Shown in pieces: positions 45,988 to 58,082 of a stretch of DNA of 64,000 nt (position 1 is its first letter; each line of letters starts with the position of its first letter). A model generated the notes under the pieces. It saw only the letters and a program-made list of their open reading frames with translations, made no database searches and was not told the DNA's origin. The translations under genes were made by a program, and so were the position numbers. This stretch comes from Shinisaurus crocodilurus (taxonomy: Eukaryota > Chordata > Lepidosauria > Squamata > Shinisauridae), in NCBI GenBank assembly GCA_021292165.1, contig JAHFWL010000175.1:744001-808000 (forward strand), in the 5' to 3' direction.

Positions 45988-46526
45988 TTATTAGGTCTAA
46001 TATAATTGCAAACTACCATAGTGCTAAACCTAATAGTTAACTATATTAATAAAGTTAAGACATTTCTTTTGTGCAGGTATTTTAATAAAATGTAACAAAT
46101 GTTTTATTGATAGATTTGTGGTTTATATGGTGGTTTAATTCTAAGCTATTTTGAGGCTTAAAAGTGATGGGGAGAGTTGAATATAATTTACATTTTGTAG
46201 AAATGATTATTATTCCTGCAAATACATGAAAGAAACATATAGGTTAAAGAAATAATACACTAGGGATAAAATGTTTCTTTGTCCCTAGATCAAACAAATC
46301 TCAAAATACTTTCTGATGGTAATCAATTTAAGTTGTGGGCCCCAGTGTTATAAATTGCTGGAATTACGGGGCGAACTACAGACTCAGACTCAAAACCAAA
46401 ATGCAATTTCTAGAACACCTTTATTTTAATAAAATGCAGTTCTCAGTTAAATCAATTCACACTTTCTGCAACAGAATTTGGTGGCCAACCCAGATCGTCT
46501 ACTCAGAAACAGGAGGTGTGCTAACA
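45988..46526. other. Unassigned sequence, possible antisense LTR remnant
   Basis: Near 46334 a tgtgggccccag start, and near 46425 an inverse AATAAAGGTG signal, suggest the end of an antisense LTR, but no partner end or target repeat was found. Confidence 0.25.
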
Positions 46527-46534
46527 TGCTAGCG

Positions 46535-46665
46535 CAGTGTTCTCCAAGCTTGGGTCCCCAGATGTTTTTGGCCTACAACTCCCAGCATGCCCCAGCCAGC
46601 TATGCTGGGGCATGCTGGGAGTTGTAGGCCAAAAACATCTGGGGACCCAAGCTTGGAGAACACTG
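46535..46665. mobile_element. Perfect-palindrome hAT MITE
   Basis: 131 bp made of two exactly complementary 62-bp arms and a 7-bp loop (46597-46603). It begins CAGTGTTCTCCAAGC. Flanking 8-mers TGCTAGCG (46527-46534) and TGCTAGCT (46666-46673) differ at one base, supporting hAT insertion. Confidence 0.92.
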
Positions 46666-46673
46666 TGCTAGCT

Positions 46674-47265
46674 GCTTCTCTGGTGTCCATGTCTTCCTCA
46701 GAGTTCTGCTGATTTTGGTGTATCTTAAATACTGTTTCTTTCCAAGTCTTTGCACAGTGTGGAAAGACATGTCTTTTGACTAAATGTCCTAGTTGTTCAT
46801 TATTTAGGCTTATCTTACCTCCTTTGGAAATTCCTCTTTTTGATGTTAAAGGACTCACTTTTCCCTTAGAAGTCTTGATCCCCGCTTCACCTGCTGGCAA
46901 AATTCCTGAATTATACAACCCTTGCCTCGGCCTTTATGCTTATCTTTAGCCTTATGTCTTTGTCCAGGTTTTTTCTCTTCCCAATTCCACTAATTGACTG
47001 CATCTTCTTGTTCAGGTTCCCCAATCAGTTCACACATGTTTTTTTGTGTGTTTGTTCCCCCCACCCCACCCCAATTTGTCAGCCTTTTCCTTCTGGTGAC
47101 TCTGCACATGCTTTTTGGTAACTTTCCTCTATTCAAACCACAGGAACCCTTTCACCCAAAGGGGAACCATTATATAGTTTTATGCAAGACCAGTTGGACT
47201 ACTTTGACTTTTATTTATTAGTTATAATGCTGTGAAGTTATACGGGCATTAAAAAGGTTAACATA
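46674..47265. other. Unassigned spacer
   Basis: T/C-rich; no recognised feature. Confidence 0.35.
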
Positions 47266-47562
47266 CCGTATTTTTCGCTCCATAAGACGCACTTTACCCC
47301 CCCAAAAAACTAGGTGGAAATGTCTGTGCGTCCTATGGAGTGAATATAGTAAAAAAAAAAAAAAAGTTTAGTAAATTTTTAGTAAATTTTAGTAAATTTT
47401 TTTTTTTTTACTTTCCTCTGCTGGTCCGGAAGAGCAGAGGACTCCTGGGTGGGGCCGGGGAAGCCCCCGCCTCTCAGCTGATTTTTTTTTTTTAAATTTT
47501 TTTTGTACCATACAGTAAGTGCGTCTTATGGTCCGGTGCATCTTATGGAGCGAAAAATACGG
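47266..47562. mobile_element. TA-flanked fold-back MITE, 297 bp
   Basis: The ends are CCGTATTTTTCGCTCCATAA and its exact inverse, with TA at 47264-47265 and 47563-47564. The interior has A/T homopolymers around a GC-rich centre. Its end core (GTATTTTTC...ATAAGAC) is shared with 16830-16997. Confidence 0.9.
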
Positions 47563-48177
47563 TATTCATGTAAATGCATTCACAGATAGATGTGGAATGC
47601 TCCTGTTCAGTGTTCCAGTCATTCCTGCCCCGCCCCATCAGCATTCTGTGGCCACTGAGCGTATGTACTCCTCACCAGATTATTTTTTGGGGTTCCTCCC
47701 CATACGGTTTTTAAGAAATATATGTTTCTACTTCTGCAAAACTTGGGGTTCCTTCAGTCCTACAGGTTTTTTCTCTCCTGCATGGATGGTGCCATTTTGG
47801 CTACATACAGATCTGAACTTTGGAAATATAGACATGACAACTAAAAGGAAAATGCTGACAAAAGCACGGCGGTCTTGTCATCTCTAGGAAAAGATTATAA
47901 TTCTAGTGCTCTTAGTGTATACTGAAAAATCTGGATTGGATCCAGACTTGCCCCTCCATGAATGGAAGGGCTCCTTCGATTCATTGAGGGAACTGGGATC
48001 CAGCAGAAGTTTCCTGCAAGAGGAAGAGGATAGTGTGGCAATTTTCACTGATTCCCCATTCCCCCTGCAGCCCCCAGCGCTACATCACATGCTGTTCGCA
48101 ACTTCCTGGAGCAGCTTTTTAGGGGGCAAAGGGGGGCTTTCAGAAGGAAGAAGGAATCCATGAAAATCACCAACACC
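47563..48177. other. Unassigned spacer
   Basis: No recognised feature. Confidence 0.35.
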
Positions 48178-49330
48178 AGAGAGCCCACCACCTCCATAGG
48201 CAGCTGGTTCCATTGTCTAACTGCTCTGACAGTTAGGAAAATTTTCCTGGTGTTCAACTAAAATCTGCCTTCTTGTAACTTAAACCCATTATTTTGAGTC
48301 CAGTTTGCAGCTCTCTTCTATGTGAAACCCTTTAGGTACTTGAAAAGTGCTATCATATCATCTGTTGGTCTTCTCTTCTCAAGGCTAAACATCCCTATTT
48401 CTTTCCGTCTTTCCTTGTAGGACTTAGTTTCTAGTCCTCTGGTCATCTTTGTTGCCCTTCTGAAGGCACTTTATCTGAATCCTTCTTAAAGTGTGGTGTC
48501 CAGAACTGAACATAGTATTCGAAATTAGGGTTGTCCAGCACAGAGTAGAGTGGAACTATTACTTCCCTTGGTTTTGAAACTATACTTCTATTGATGCAAC
48601 CTAAAATTGCATTGCCTTTTTTTCAGCCATATCACAGTGCCGACTCATATTCAGCTTGTGATTGACTATAACTCCAAGATCCTTTTCACACACACTGTTG
48701 CCAAGCAAGGTATCCCCTGGGTATCTTATACCTGGGCATTTGATTTTTTTTCCCTAAATGAAGACCTTTGCACTTGTCACTGATGAATTTCATTGTTATT
48801 TTCTGTCCAGTTCTCAAACCTATCAAAAACATGTTAAGGCATTAACTATCCCACCCAATTTGTGTTATCTGCAAATTTGATAAGCATTCATCTTTCTCCA
48901 AGTCATTTATAAAGATGTTGAAGAGTACAGGGCCCTGCAGCATCCCACTCGATACCACCCTCCAGTTTGGTGATGAACCATTGACAAGCACTCCAGCTAG
49001 CTGTGGATCCATGATGCTTCTGGGAGACAACATAGTTCTCAAGCCAACAGTTCTTGCCAGCACACATCTCCTTTTATTCCTTGGAGTAGGGAGTCACCAA
49101 CCATGACCACCCTTCTCTTCCTCTTGCTGCAGGGAGCAGTTCCAGCCCCTCTGTTCTGTAGGGCTCTAGCATCTGCTTCCTGTCCAGCGAGGTCTACTGT
49201 AGCCCTTCCCCTGAAGACTCAGAGCCACTCTCTCCTGCAAGAGCCTCAAAGTAATTTCTCAGTTGCAGTGATGCAGAGTGCCTTCTGAATCTCTTCCTCC
49301 TGAGAGTCACTGTTGTCCATGCAAGTTACT
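48178..49330 (-). mobile_element. Old CR1 copy, antisense, ORF1 joined to RT by internal deletion
   Basis: 48178-49010 is the complement of the CR1 RT C-terminal half at visibly lower identity than other copies (NGSSPNW, GPVLFNIFINDLEKDE on the minus strand). 49011-49330 then reads as ORF1, with the esterase motif GDSLLQGI and a CCLPEAS block on the minus strand. The endonuclease and first part of RT are missing. Confidence 0.8.
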
Positions 49331-49399
49331 CCTCCTTTCATTCATCCTGCTCCTCTTTCTGAGTGATCCCCCACAGTTATCCTTCCAGCACATCCTGTG

Positions 49400-49685
49400 T
49401 TGAGGCTCAATCTAGACAAGTTGGAGGTCTTGTTGGTCAGTAGATAAGCCAGCCCAGGAGTTCTGGATGGGGTAGCATTCTCTCTGAAGGATTAGGTTGA
49501 CAGCTTAGACTGCTCTTGGGTCCAGCACTAGTCCTTGAAGGCAAGAAGTGTCTTTACCCAGCTTCATCTGGTGTGCCAGCTTCACTCCTTCCTGGGGAAG
49601 GTGGATCAGGCCACAACGATTCATGCTATAATCACTTCTTATCTAGATTACTACAGGCAAAGACTGCCTTACTGTAGAAAAGGGC
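49400..49685 (+). mobile_element. L2 C-terminal fragment, sense, decayed
   Basis: It reads LRLNLDKLEVLLVS (for NPDKTEVLLV), then VFTQLHLVCQLHSFL and TIHAIITSYLDYY, matching the region after the L2 RT core. Stops are present. Confidence 0.7.
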
Positions 49686-49689
49686 TGTT

Positions 49690-51345
49690 CATAGACTCAT
49701 AGAAAAGTAGAGTTGGAAGGGGCCTACAAGGCCATCGAGTCCAACCCCCTGCTCAATGCAAGAGTCCAGGTCAAAGCATCCCTGACAGATGGACTGTCCA
49801 GCTGCACCTTGAATGCCTCCAGAGTGGGAGAGCCCACCACCTCCCTAGGTAGTTGGTTCCATTGTCTTATTGCTCTAACAGTCAGGAAATTTTTCCTGAT
49901 GTTTAGGTGGAATCTGGGTTCCTGTAACTTGAGCCCATTATTCCGTGTCCTGCAAACCGGGATGATAGAGAAGAGATCCTGGCCCTCCTCTGTGTGACAA
50001 CCCTTCTAGTACTGGAATGGTGCGATCATATCTCCCCTCAGTCTCCTCTTCTGAAGGCTAAACATGCCCAGTTCTTTCAGTCTCTCCTCATAGGGCCTTG
50101 TTTCCAGTCCCTTTATCATCTTTGTTGCCCTCCTCTGAACCGTCTCCAGTTTGTCTACATCCTTCCTAAAGTGTGGTGCCCAGAACTGGATGCAGGACTC
50201 AAGATGAAGCCTAACCAGGGCCAAGTAAAGGGGAATGATCACTTCACATGATTTCAAGCTATACTTCTATTAATGCAGCCCAAAATAGTATTTGCCTTCT
50301 TTGCAGCTACATCGCATTGCTGGCTCATATTCAGTTTGTGATCTACTACAATTCCAAGATCCTTCTCACTTGTAGTATTGTTGAGCCAAGTGTCCCCCAT
50401 TCTGTAACTGTGCATTTGGTTTCCTCTCCCTAGGTGCAGCACTTGGCATTTATCCCTATTAAATTTCATTCTGTTCTTTTCAGCCCAGCACTCCAGCCTA
50501 TCGAGATCGCTTTGAATTTTGTTTCTGTCTTCCAGAGTATTAGCTGTTCCACCCAACTTTGTGTCATCTGCAAATTTGATAAGCATTTCCTGCACCTCCT
50601 CATCCAAGTCATTAATAAAAATGTTGAAGAGCACTGGGCCGAGGACCGAGCCCTGCGGTACCCCACTCGTTACCTCTCCCCAGTTTGAGAAGGAACCATT
50701 GATAAGCACTCTTTGAGTCCGATTCTGAAGCCAAATGTGGATCCACCTGAAAGTTGTTCCATCCAGCCCACTTTTAGCTAGCTTGCTAATCAGGATATCA
50801 TGAGGCACTTTTGTCAAAAGCTTTGCTGAAGTCCAGATATATTATGTCCACAGCATTCCCATAGTCCACAGGGAGGTTACCTGATCAAAAAATGAGATCA
50901 GATTAGTCTGGCAGGATTTGTTCTTGACAAATCCATGCTGGCTTCTAGTAATCACTGCATTGTTTTCAAGGTGCTTGCAGACTGACTTCTTTATAATCTG
51001 CTCCAGAATTTTCTCAGGGATTGATGTCAGACTGACTGGCCTATAGTTCCCAGGTTCCTCCTTCTTGCTCTTTTTGAAGATGGGAACAACATTTGCCCTC
51101 CTCCAGTCATCTGGCACTTCACCTGTCCTCCACGATTTCTCAAAGATAATAGACAGTGGTTCTGAGAGTTCTTCTGCCAGTTCCTTTATTACTCTAGGAT
51201 GCAGCTCAGATTCAGATACTCTAGGATTCAATTTAAAGCCCTCCTGATGAAGTTCCTCATGTTGTGGCCAAACACATACTTCCCAGTCCTTGTGAGGTGC
51301 AACCCATCCTTTGCCAGCAGGGGCTCGACATTCAGTGTCCCAGCT
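49690..51345 (-). mobile_element. CR1 copy, antisense, lacking the endonuclease
   Basis: The minus strand reads the CR1 3'UTR, ORF2 C terminus and RT, including GVPQGSVLGPVLFN, FADDTKLGGTANTLED and NYRPVSLTSIPEKI, up to about 51207. It then passes through a short filler into the end of ORF1 (about 51235-51325; compare 3462-3545). About 1.5 kb, from the ORF1 end to the start of RT, is deleted. Several frameshifts separate the RT pieces. Identity to the 2068 copy is high. Confidence 0.92.
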
Positions 51346-53444
51346 CTGAGCTCACAGGATCTTGGAGTTGGGACTTTGAATAATCCTTTGGACCCCCAGG
51401 CAAGGTCAGAGGGCCATAGGACTGCACCCTTAGTGTGTTCATGGCAGAAAAAAAGATTAGTAGCTCAGTTTCTCAGCTATTCTACTATAGTATTCTACTA
51501 TACTAGCTCCTGCTCTTCTTGGGTAGTTCAACCCTTTGCTTATCTCTGTCTGCTGAAATCTGCTCCAAATGTTGCCTCCCCAATACATATGGTGAGTAGT
51601 GTGAAATCATTAGTCACAAGTAAGGAGACTTGATCAGGACAGGTAACTCAGGAATGCTGGATATGGGACTTAAAGGGAGGTTTCTAATCTGACCCACAGG
51701 AATGGCATATTAGAAACTGCCAAACAAATTAGAAATTTAAGGAACATCTGTAAGCTGAGATAGCAGCTTGGGCTCTGCCTGCCAATATAGGACCAAACAT
51801 GCCACATGACCTATTACAATCTCTAATTCAGGTTTCAGTTAAAGCCTTCTGATCATGTGTGCTTGTAGAAACTAATACACGGTGGTGGTGGTGGTGGTTG
51901 TGACGGACTAGAGCTACATAAACTACAAGAAATTTCTTACTATGTAAATCCTAAACTAGTATTTATTTATTAAACTTATTTATGAATAGCCTCTTCCGAG
52001 CTAGCCGAGCTAGCACTGCCCCCTGCTGCTAAGGATATTTTGGTAAAACAACTTGGGGGTGCGGGACCCCAAGGCATTATATTGTCCAGCTTCTGCCTAT
52101 CTTAAGCCTACTGAAAATCACCAAAGCAGCTTGCAAAAAGCTTCTTATGAGAAGGGACTTGGTTATCTGATTTGTAGCCAGCAAGAATTCTTCTCTACCT
52201 GCTCTTATTGTACATACTTATCACATATATAGATCAATCAAGACGGCCCAGTTCTTGCACTATTGACAGGATCTGGTTAAGAGGCAACCTTTTAGATATT
52301 TATGGGCCACACTGTTTAGGGTGTAGTTTTTTCTGTTTCTCTCAAAAACACACTGGTTTTCTAGAAATGAATAAAAGCTTTTCTATTTGTTTTCTCCCAA
52401 GGAGGAAATATATATTTTTTAGTTTTCAGTTAAAAATATTTCTGAAAAATGCAAGTGCCCTTTTAACACACTGCTTTTTTCCTTGTAAATGAGATCCTTC
52501 AAAAATGTTTGGGGCATATTGAATCATTCATTTCTTCTTTCGAATTTTATACTGTTTCAAAAGAAGAAGCATCCTTCCCTCTTCCTGATGGAAAATGGGA
52601 TTTGTGGCACACAGGCAGGACATGTAATATTGCACTGCATCATAACAAATAACCTTGACAGGTCAGTATGATGCTGCAGTTCTGATTTTGCCATCAAGGA
52701 AATCTATAAACTATACTGAGCCTTCTAAAATCATTAATGCCCTGGTAGTATTGATGATTTCATTTCTGTGCTACAAGGAGCATGGCCTTAGCTAACATGC
52801 TGAAAACTGCAATGTATAGTTTTTATGATATTACTCCTGTTTCTTTCCATATTCTCCCTCCCTCCACCAAAAAATCCATTGTATAAATTGATCTAGGGAT
52901 CAGCCTTGATAAAATACCAGTATTCAACCCCTCACAATATCATAGCTGTATTGTTAGCTGTTCTTGATTATTTGGATGCTCTGGCAGAAGCTGCCACATC
53001 TGAGTTGGAGGTGCAGGGAGATTAACTGGCGCCTGTCTAATCATTCGTCATACAAATAACAGTGGCAGTAGAGTGAAATACTATAAATCATTTTTCTCCA
53101 GGATTGAAATCTTTTATCAGTTGTGTCAGTTTCATTATTCAATAAGCGATTAGTAACAGCCATTGTCACTTAGCCATTTAGTAGTTAACAACTCACATCT
53201 TTTGGTTGTGAGGAGATGGTTTGACACTAGCTTCTGATATAAAGGGAGATTTTCAGATGAAGTACAGTGAAACTTGCTAGTCAATTACTTAATGTTTCTT
53301 CACTATTTCAGACAAGAAATCCAAGAAACTAAGCTTTATGTTATGCAAAGGTTATGGTTTGTGACATTTTCCTTTTTTCTTTTCATAGCACTAAAACCTG
53401 CAACTGTTGGGTAGCTTTTGTTGCCCCTAGAGTATTAACTATAT
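51346..53444. other. Intron-like sequence without recognised features
   Basis: Contains a short (GGT)n at about 51882-51899; otherwise nothing is recognised. Confidence 0.4.
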
Positions 53445-53575
53445 TTAGGGCACAATCCTATGTATGTTTAGACAGAAAGAAGGCTTACAAATACAATTCC
53501 CAGCATGTCCCAGCCAGCAAAAGGAGTTGTAGGCCTTTTCTCCATCTCAACATGCATAGGATTGTGCCTTTAGCT
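53445..53575. mobile_element. Palindromic MITE
   Basis: The left agggcacaatcctatgtatg pairs with the inverse aacatgcataggattgtgcc at the right, and the inner parts (gcttacaa, ttgtaggcc) also pair. Flanking tttag on both sides could be a short target duplication. Confidence 0.65.
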
Positions 53576-53655
53576 AATTTTGAAAGGTTGTCCTATTTCT
53601 TGCTTCTTTTTTATAAATTCACAAAATAATAAACCTTGGTATAGATCATGTTCAT

Positions 53656-53656
53656 T

Positions 53657-53695
<39 letters not shown>

Positions 53696-53696
53696 A
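53656..53696. repeat. (CT)n(CA)n microsatellite
   Basis: A CT run followed by a CA run of about 26 bp. Confidence 0.95.
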
Positions 53697-53884
53697 TTTT
53701 AGCACCATGTTCATTAGGAAGATACAGTATTACCAGTAGTCATTTCTTTGATAAATATATAGGCAATGCTGTTTTAACTTATGTAAGGCCTTTTAGTAAA
53801 TCTGAGAACATTTTACTCTTTCATCTGTATCTGAGGCAGCCCTCTATCTCCACGTAGAGTAGAGTTGTTTTCTGTTTTTTATTT

Positions 53885-54950
53885 TATTAATTTGTTCTAT
53901 TTATGGATCGCCCATCTGGCCGGTAACCCGGCCACTCTGGGCGATGTACAACATGATAAAATACAGAATAAAAAACATTTAAAACAGTATAAAATTTTAA
54001 AATCTTAGCCCACCCCATATTCCCGCCTGAACAGTCATGTTTTTAGTGAGCGGCGGAAGCTCAGCAGAGAGGGGGCATGGCGGAGGTCACCAGAGAGAGA
54101 GTTCCACAGTATGGGGGCCGCCACAGAAAAGGCCCTCTTCCTAGTCCCCACCAGTCTAGCTGCTCTGGCAGAAGGGACAAGGAGACGGCCGTCTGTGGCA
54201 GATCTTGTTTAGCGGCCTACTTGGTGTTGCTGGAGACGCTCCTTGAGATAAACTGGACCAGAGCCGTATAGGGTTTTAAAGGTCAAAACCAACACCTTGA
54301 ATTCGGCTCGGCAAGCAACTGGTAGCCAGTGCAGCTCCTTCAGCACTGGAGTGATGTGATCCTGCCGGTGGCTGGCTGCCTTTAACCAGGCGAGCCGCCA
54401 TGTTCTGTACCAGCTGTAGCTTCCGAACCGTCTTCCAGGGTAACCCCACGTAGAGCGCACTACAATAGTCTAGGCGAAAGGAGACATGAACCACTGATGG
54501 GAGCAGATGATTAGGAAGGTAGGGGTGCAGCTGCCGTATCAGATGGAGTTGATACAGAGCCACCCGGCTCACAGCTGACACCTGAGCCTCCATGGACAGC
54601 TGGGAGTCTAGAATGACCCCCAAGCTGTGAACCTGGTCCTTCAGGGGCAAATGTACCCCATTCAGCACCAGGTCAGCATCCTCTAACCTCCCCTTGTCCC
54701 CCACCAGAAGTACCTCGGTCTTGTTGGGGGTCAGCCTCAGCATGTTCCTTCCCATCCAGCCACCCACTGACGCCAGGCACTTGGACAGGGTCTCAACGGC
54801 CAACCTTGGTGAGGACTTGAAGGAGAGGTAGAGCTGCGTGACATCCACATACTGATGACACCGCACCCCAAACCTCCTGATGATAGCTCCCAGCGGCTTT
54901 AGGTAGATGTTAAATAACATCGGGAAAAGGATGGAACCCTGCGGCACCCC
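53885..54950 (-). mobile_element. L2 LINE 3' part, antisense, left of the hAT insertion
   Basis: The minus-strand frame 54947-54276 (223 codons) is open. It carries MPQGSILFPMLFNIYLKPLG, HQYVDVTQLYLSF (catalytic YADD changed to YVDV), MLRLTPNKTEVLLVG and the L2 C-terminal domain. The loss of the catalytic aspartates means this RT is inactive. The 3' UTR runs toward 53885. Confidence 0.9.
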
Positions 54951-55217
54951 CAGGGATGTTGAAGAGTCCTTGGTCTCGAGTCACGAGTCAAGTCACGAGT
55001 CTTTGGACCCGAGTCCGAGTCCTTGGTCCAAAATGGTGACTCACAAGTCCCGAATCCCGAGTTACTCCCAAAGCTGACTCCATGAGTCCCTGTTAAAATC
55101 AATGGGTTTTTTTCCCAACATAATAAGGCTACTTCAGATGTGTGGCTTAAATAAATTCTAGGCACAAGTGTGCCTTTTTATTTCAAAACTCTGCACAGAC
55201 CAGGCAGACAAACACAA

Positions 55218-55365
55218 AATAACCAGGCAGGCAGAGGAGGCAGGGAACCCCAAACAGGCAGGCAGGCAGTGCCCTTTGTCTTGGACAATTCAAACTGTGG
55301 AACTGGTCAAGAAGAGACCAGGCAGGCAGAGGAGGCTGGGAACCCCAAACAGGCAGGCAGAGGCA
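55218..55365. repeat. Tandem duplication with CAGG repeats
   Basis: 'aggcaggcagaggaggc' followed by 'gggaaccccaaacaggcagg' occurs twice, about 97 bp apart. Confidence 0.85.
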
Positions 55366-55489
55366 GCCAAACCCAAAATGTCTGAAAGGTTGCATTTTAG
55401 GGAAATGATTTTAAAAGCTGTACTTCCTAAAACTTATCCATGTTGCATTTGAGGAACACAATTTTTTCTAAATGTTTGCCCCCCCCCCC

Positions 55490-56430
55490 ATTCTGGAACG
55501 GTGAGGTCTCATCACAATTCCACCCTCACTGAACACCAGCTCCACGGGTGATGAACTTGCTGGAACCAGAAACACACTCAGAGCAGCCGCACAGAATAAT
55601 CTCAGGTCCTTCCGCTGCCTCTCCCAAAACTTCAAGACATTGACAGGACTACCCTCACTGCATCGCGCAAAGACCAGGACACTATAAGACCGCATTTCTG
55701 TGCCAAAGTCCAGTAGTGCAGAGTCAGAGACCAAGCTTGTGTTGGTGGTGATGGGCTTGCAGTATGCAACGAGAGTAGTGGTGGAAATAAGGCTGGGCGC
55801 GCCGCCCGATCCTTATTTCACCCCCCGCCCCCTTCCCGCCTCATTTTTTCGAGCGGCGCGCACTTCGGTACCAGAAGTGACGTGACGCACCGGATCGAGC
55901 GGCATGGGAGGCTCTCCGCAGAGAGCGCGCCACAACGAGCGGTGGGGGCGGCTCTCCACGGAGTGTGCGAGACACCCCGAAGATAAGGTAAGGCCTTGCC
56001 GAGGCGTGAGCGGGGCCATGCTCGGCCTCGTTCTGCCCCGGCGAGGCTCGATTGCACAACTATAAATGAGAGAGGCTGAACCGCAGTCTCCACTGTCTGT
56101 GGAGTGCCTTGGACTGCCTCAGTGCCAGAAGACCGAGTGGGCGATGATGACAAGAGCCCTGCTTGGTTTTTTTTCCAGTGTGCTGCAGTACTGCTGGAGT
56201 TCAGCTAGGACCTTTTCTTTCACTGCAGTGGTTGCCTCTTCATTATCGCTGATCTTCTGCAGCCACCAGAAATGGAAGTTTGGGTCCAGCAAAGCAGTAA
56301 ATGTAGTCTTGGAAAGCCAACAGTTTCCCACCTTGGGTCCTCTGTGGCATTGGCTGCAGCAAACTAGCAATCACCAAAATGCCCTCAAATCTGGTCTCCA
56401 GGCTCTTCTTCAAAGCTGCAACCACAATGA
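55490..56430 (-). pseudogene. hAT transposase remnants
   Basis: Two minus-strand pieces are recognisable. At about 56430-56120: VAALKKSLETRFEGILVIAS, resembling the central hAT region before the catalytic domain's end. At about 55734-55500: a block with FWERQRKDLRLFCAAALSV, then PASSSPVELVFSEGGIVM, the conserved C-terminal dimerisation motif of hAT transposases. They are separated by a CpG-rich insert (about 55778-56058). No full frame exists and no N-terminal zinc finger was found. Confidence 0.78.
55778..56058. mobile_element. CpG-rich insert in the hAT transposase, possible nested MITE
   Basis: It begins tagtggtggaaataagg and ends gattgcacaacta, with weak TAG...GTG inverse ends. The flanking 8-mers match at five of eight positions. 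It starts with a short palindrome at about 55784-55822 (aaataagg ... ccttattt around gggcgcgccgccc). Confidence 0.5.
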
Positions 56431-56736
56431 GTAGATGTGAAGGGTGAAGATGCAGGACCTATGCAGAAAATGGGACAGAAGAAAAACATTGTGGATTTGC
56501 AGGGATGTACTTTCCAAGGAGCTTTTGCATTATGTATGCTAACTTGCGGGAAACTTTGGAGTCTCACATGTGTAAAATAAAGGGGGGGGCAGTCTGTAAT
56601 TCTAGCAAAGGTGTGCACGCTTATTGAGATAAGCAGTAAAACTCTGTGGGAAAGGGAAGGTGTGCATACAATGCTCTTACACGCAGGTTGCACGGTGACT
56701 TTCCGCATGGAAATTCTGCTCACACATACCATGGAA

Positions 56737-56761
56737 GCACACACACACACACACACACACT
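56737..56761. repeat. (CA)n microsatellite
   Basis: A CA run inside the hAT element. Confidence 0.95.
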
Positions 56762-57927
56762 CTCCTATGATGCTGACGCACTATGTTGACCCAAGTACGC
56801 AACTCTCCTGTTTCCCCTGTACAAGATTCACACTGTGTGTACTTCCCCACACCCTTCCCACATAAGCCAGCCCCTGCTTCTTCTGTAACCCTACACCGCA
56901 TCCAATATACACGTCTCTCTCTCTCTCTTCATATGACAGGGCTTCTTAACAACATCAACAAGATCCCTTCTACTCCACAACACAACACCCCAAGAACCTC
57001 TACAAAATGCATAGTCTAGTGGTCTTAGGTGCTCTTAATCGTAACAACAACAACAAAAATATGCAGAGGATCATGCTATAAAGCGTACATAGGATTGCAA
57101 GATGGGGCAGCCAGATCCAAGCCTACCTCCTTGGAAGTAACAGAGCAATCCTGTGCATGCCTTTTTGGAAGCAAGAGGCAGCCTGTTAATAGGGTGTACT
57201 CCCAAGTAAATCTGTGTTTAGGATAGAAAGCCTAAATCCCTCTGTGTTCCAATCGGGCTCCAACTTCACTCCTAAGTGAATATGCATAAGATTGCAAGCT
57301 GGGCAAACCAATCTTTTGCCCTTTTTTTTCATCCCCTTTCCTTTCTGCTGTTTTGTTTTGTTTGCTTGCTTGCTCGCTCAGAAGTAAGTCCCGCAGGAAA
57401 AGTGGGGCTGTAACTTTTCTTCCCCAGTAAACAAAATGTAGGTCGTTGACACGTGTTTTGCAGCCTCGCCACGTGTGGCTGGGTTGTTGTTGCGTGTTGT
57501 TGTTTTTTAACCTCACCTGTCTCTAGCACATGTCTGTGTCTGTGTGTGGGGTTGTCTACAGGGGAAGGGGCTCCAAAGCCAAAATCGGGGGGGGGGGGAG
57601 AGGGATTGTGCAGCCTTAGTTAAAACTCGCTTCTTTAAAACCCCGCCACGGTTCTGTCACCCCCTCAACTCTCTCCAGCGCCCCGTGTGTGGGTGCGTAA
57701 GAGCGGCAGGCAGCCTACCCTGTGCCCCCAGCCACCATCAGCCGCAGGGGGATGGAGGGACTCTAAAGCATGGGGCAACCCCCCCCCCACAACAACACAT
57801 CAATCAAAATAAATCTCAACACACCGTTGGGCTGGTAGCTGTCCATAGTGGCCGAGCAGCAGCACACCTCTCTTCCATGCGCTCTTCGCCGGCGATCACG
57901 CTCCTCTCCGCTCCTTCTGGCACAGCC

Positions 57928-58074
57928 CAGGGATGTTGAAGAGTCCTTGGTTTCGAGTCCCAAGTCGAGTCTCGAGTCCCATTAAAAATATTGGGACTCG
58001 AGTGGGACTCAAATGGGAGGGGGGACTCAGTCCAACTCACGAGTCGAGTCCTGGAGCCCGAGTCCCGATCCCTG
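57928..58074. mobile_element. 147-bp mini-hAT at the right end of the large hAT
   Basis: It has both terminal motifs: CAGGGATGTTGAAGAGTCC at the left (identical to 54951) and the inverse CAGGGATCGGG at the right. It has no matching 8-bp duplication of its own (gcacagcc against GGCACCCC). Confidence 0.8.
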
Positions 58075-58082
58075 GGCACCCC

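Larger units (their letters stand above)
54951..58074 (-). mobile_element. hAT transposon, 3.1 kb, with decayed transposase, inserted in L2
   Basis: It is flanked by perfect 8-bp GGCACCCC (54943-54950 and 58075-58082), and the L2 reads across. The left end is CAGGGATGTTGAAGAGTCC; the right end is the inverse of CAGGGATCGGGACTCG. Subterminal zones are dense in gagtc/gactc motifs, likely transposase binding sites. Transposase remnants lie on the minus strand. A second CAGGGATGTTGAAG end lies inside at 57928. Confidence 0.92.

Noticed and set aside
46334..47200. Possible antisense solo LTR
   Set aside because: A tgtgggcc start and an inverse AATAAA exist, but no opposite end or target duplication was found.
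54276..54947. 223-codon minus-strand frame as a host gene
   Set aside because: It is the L2 RT and C-terminal region with a mutated catalytic motif (YVDV).
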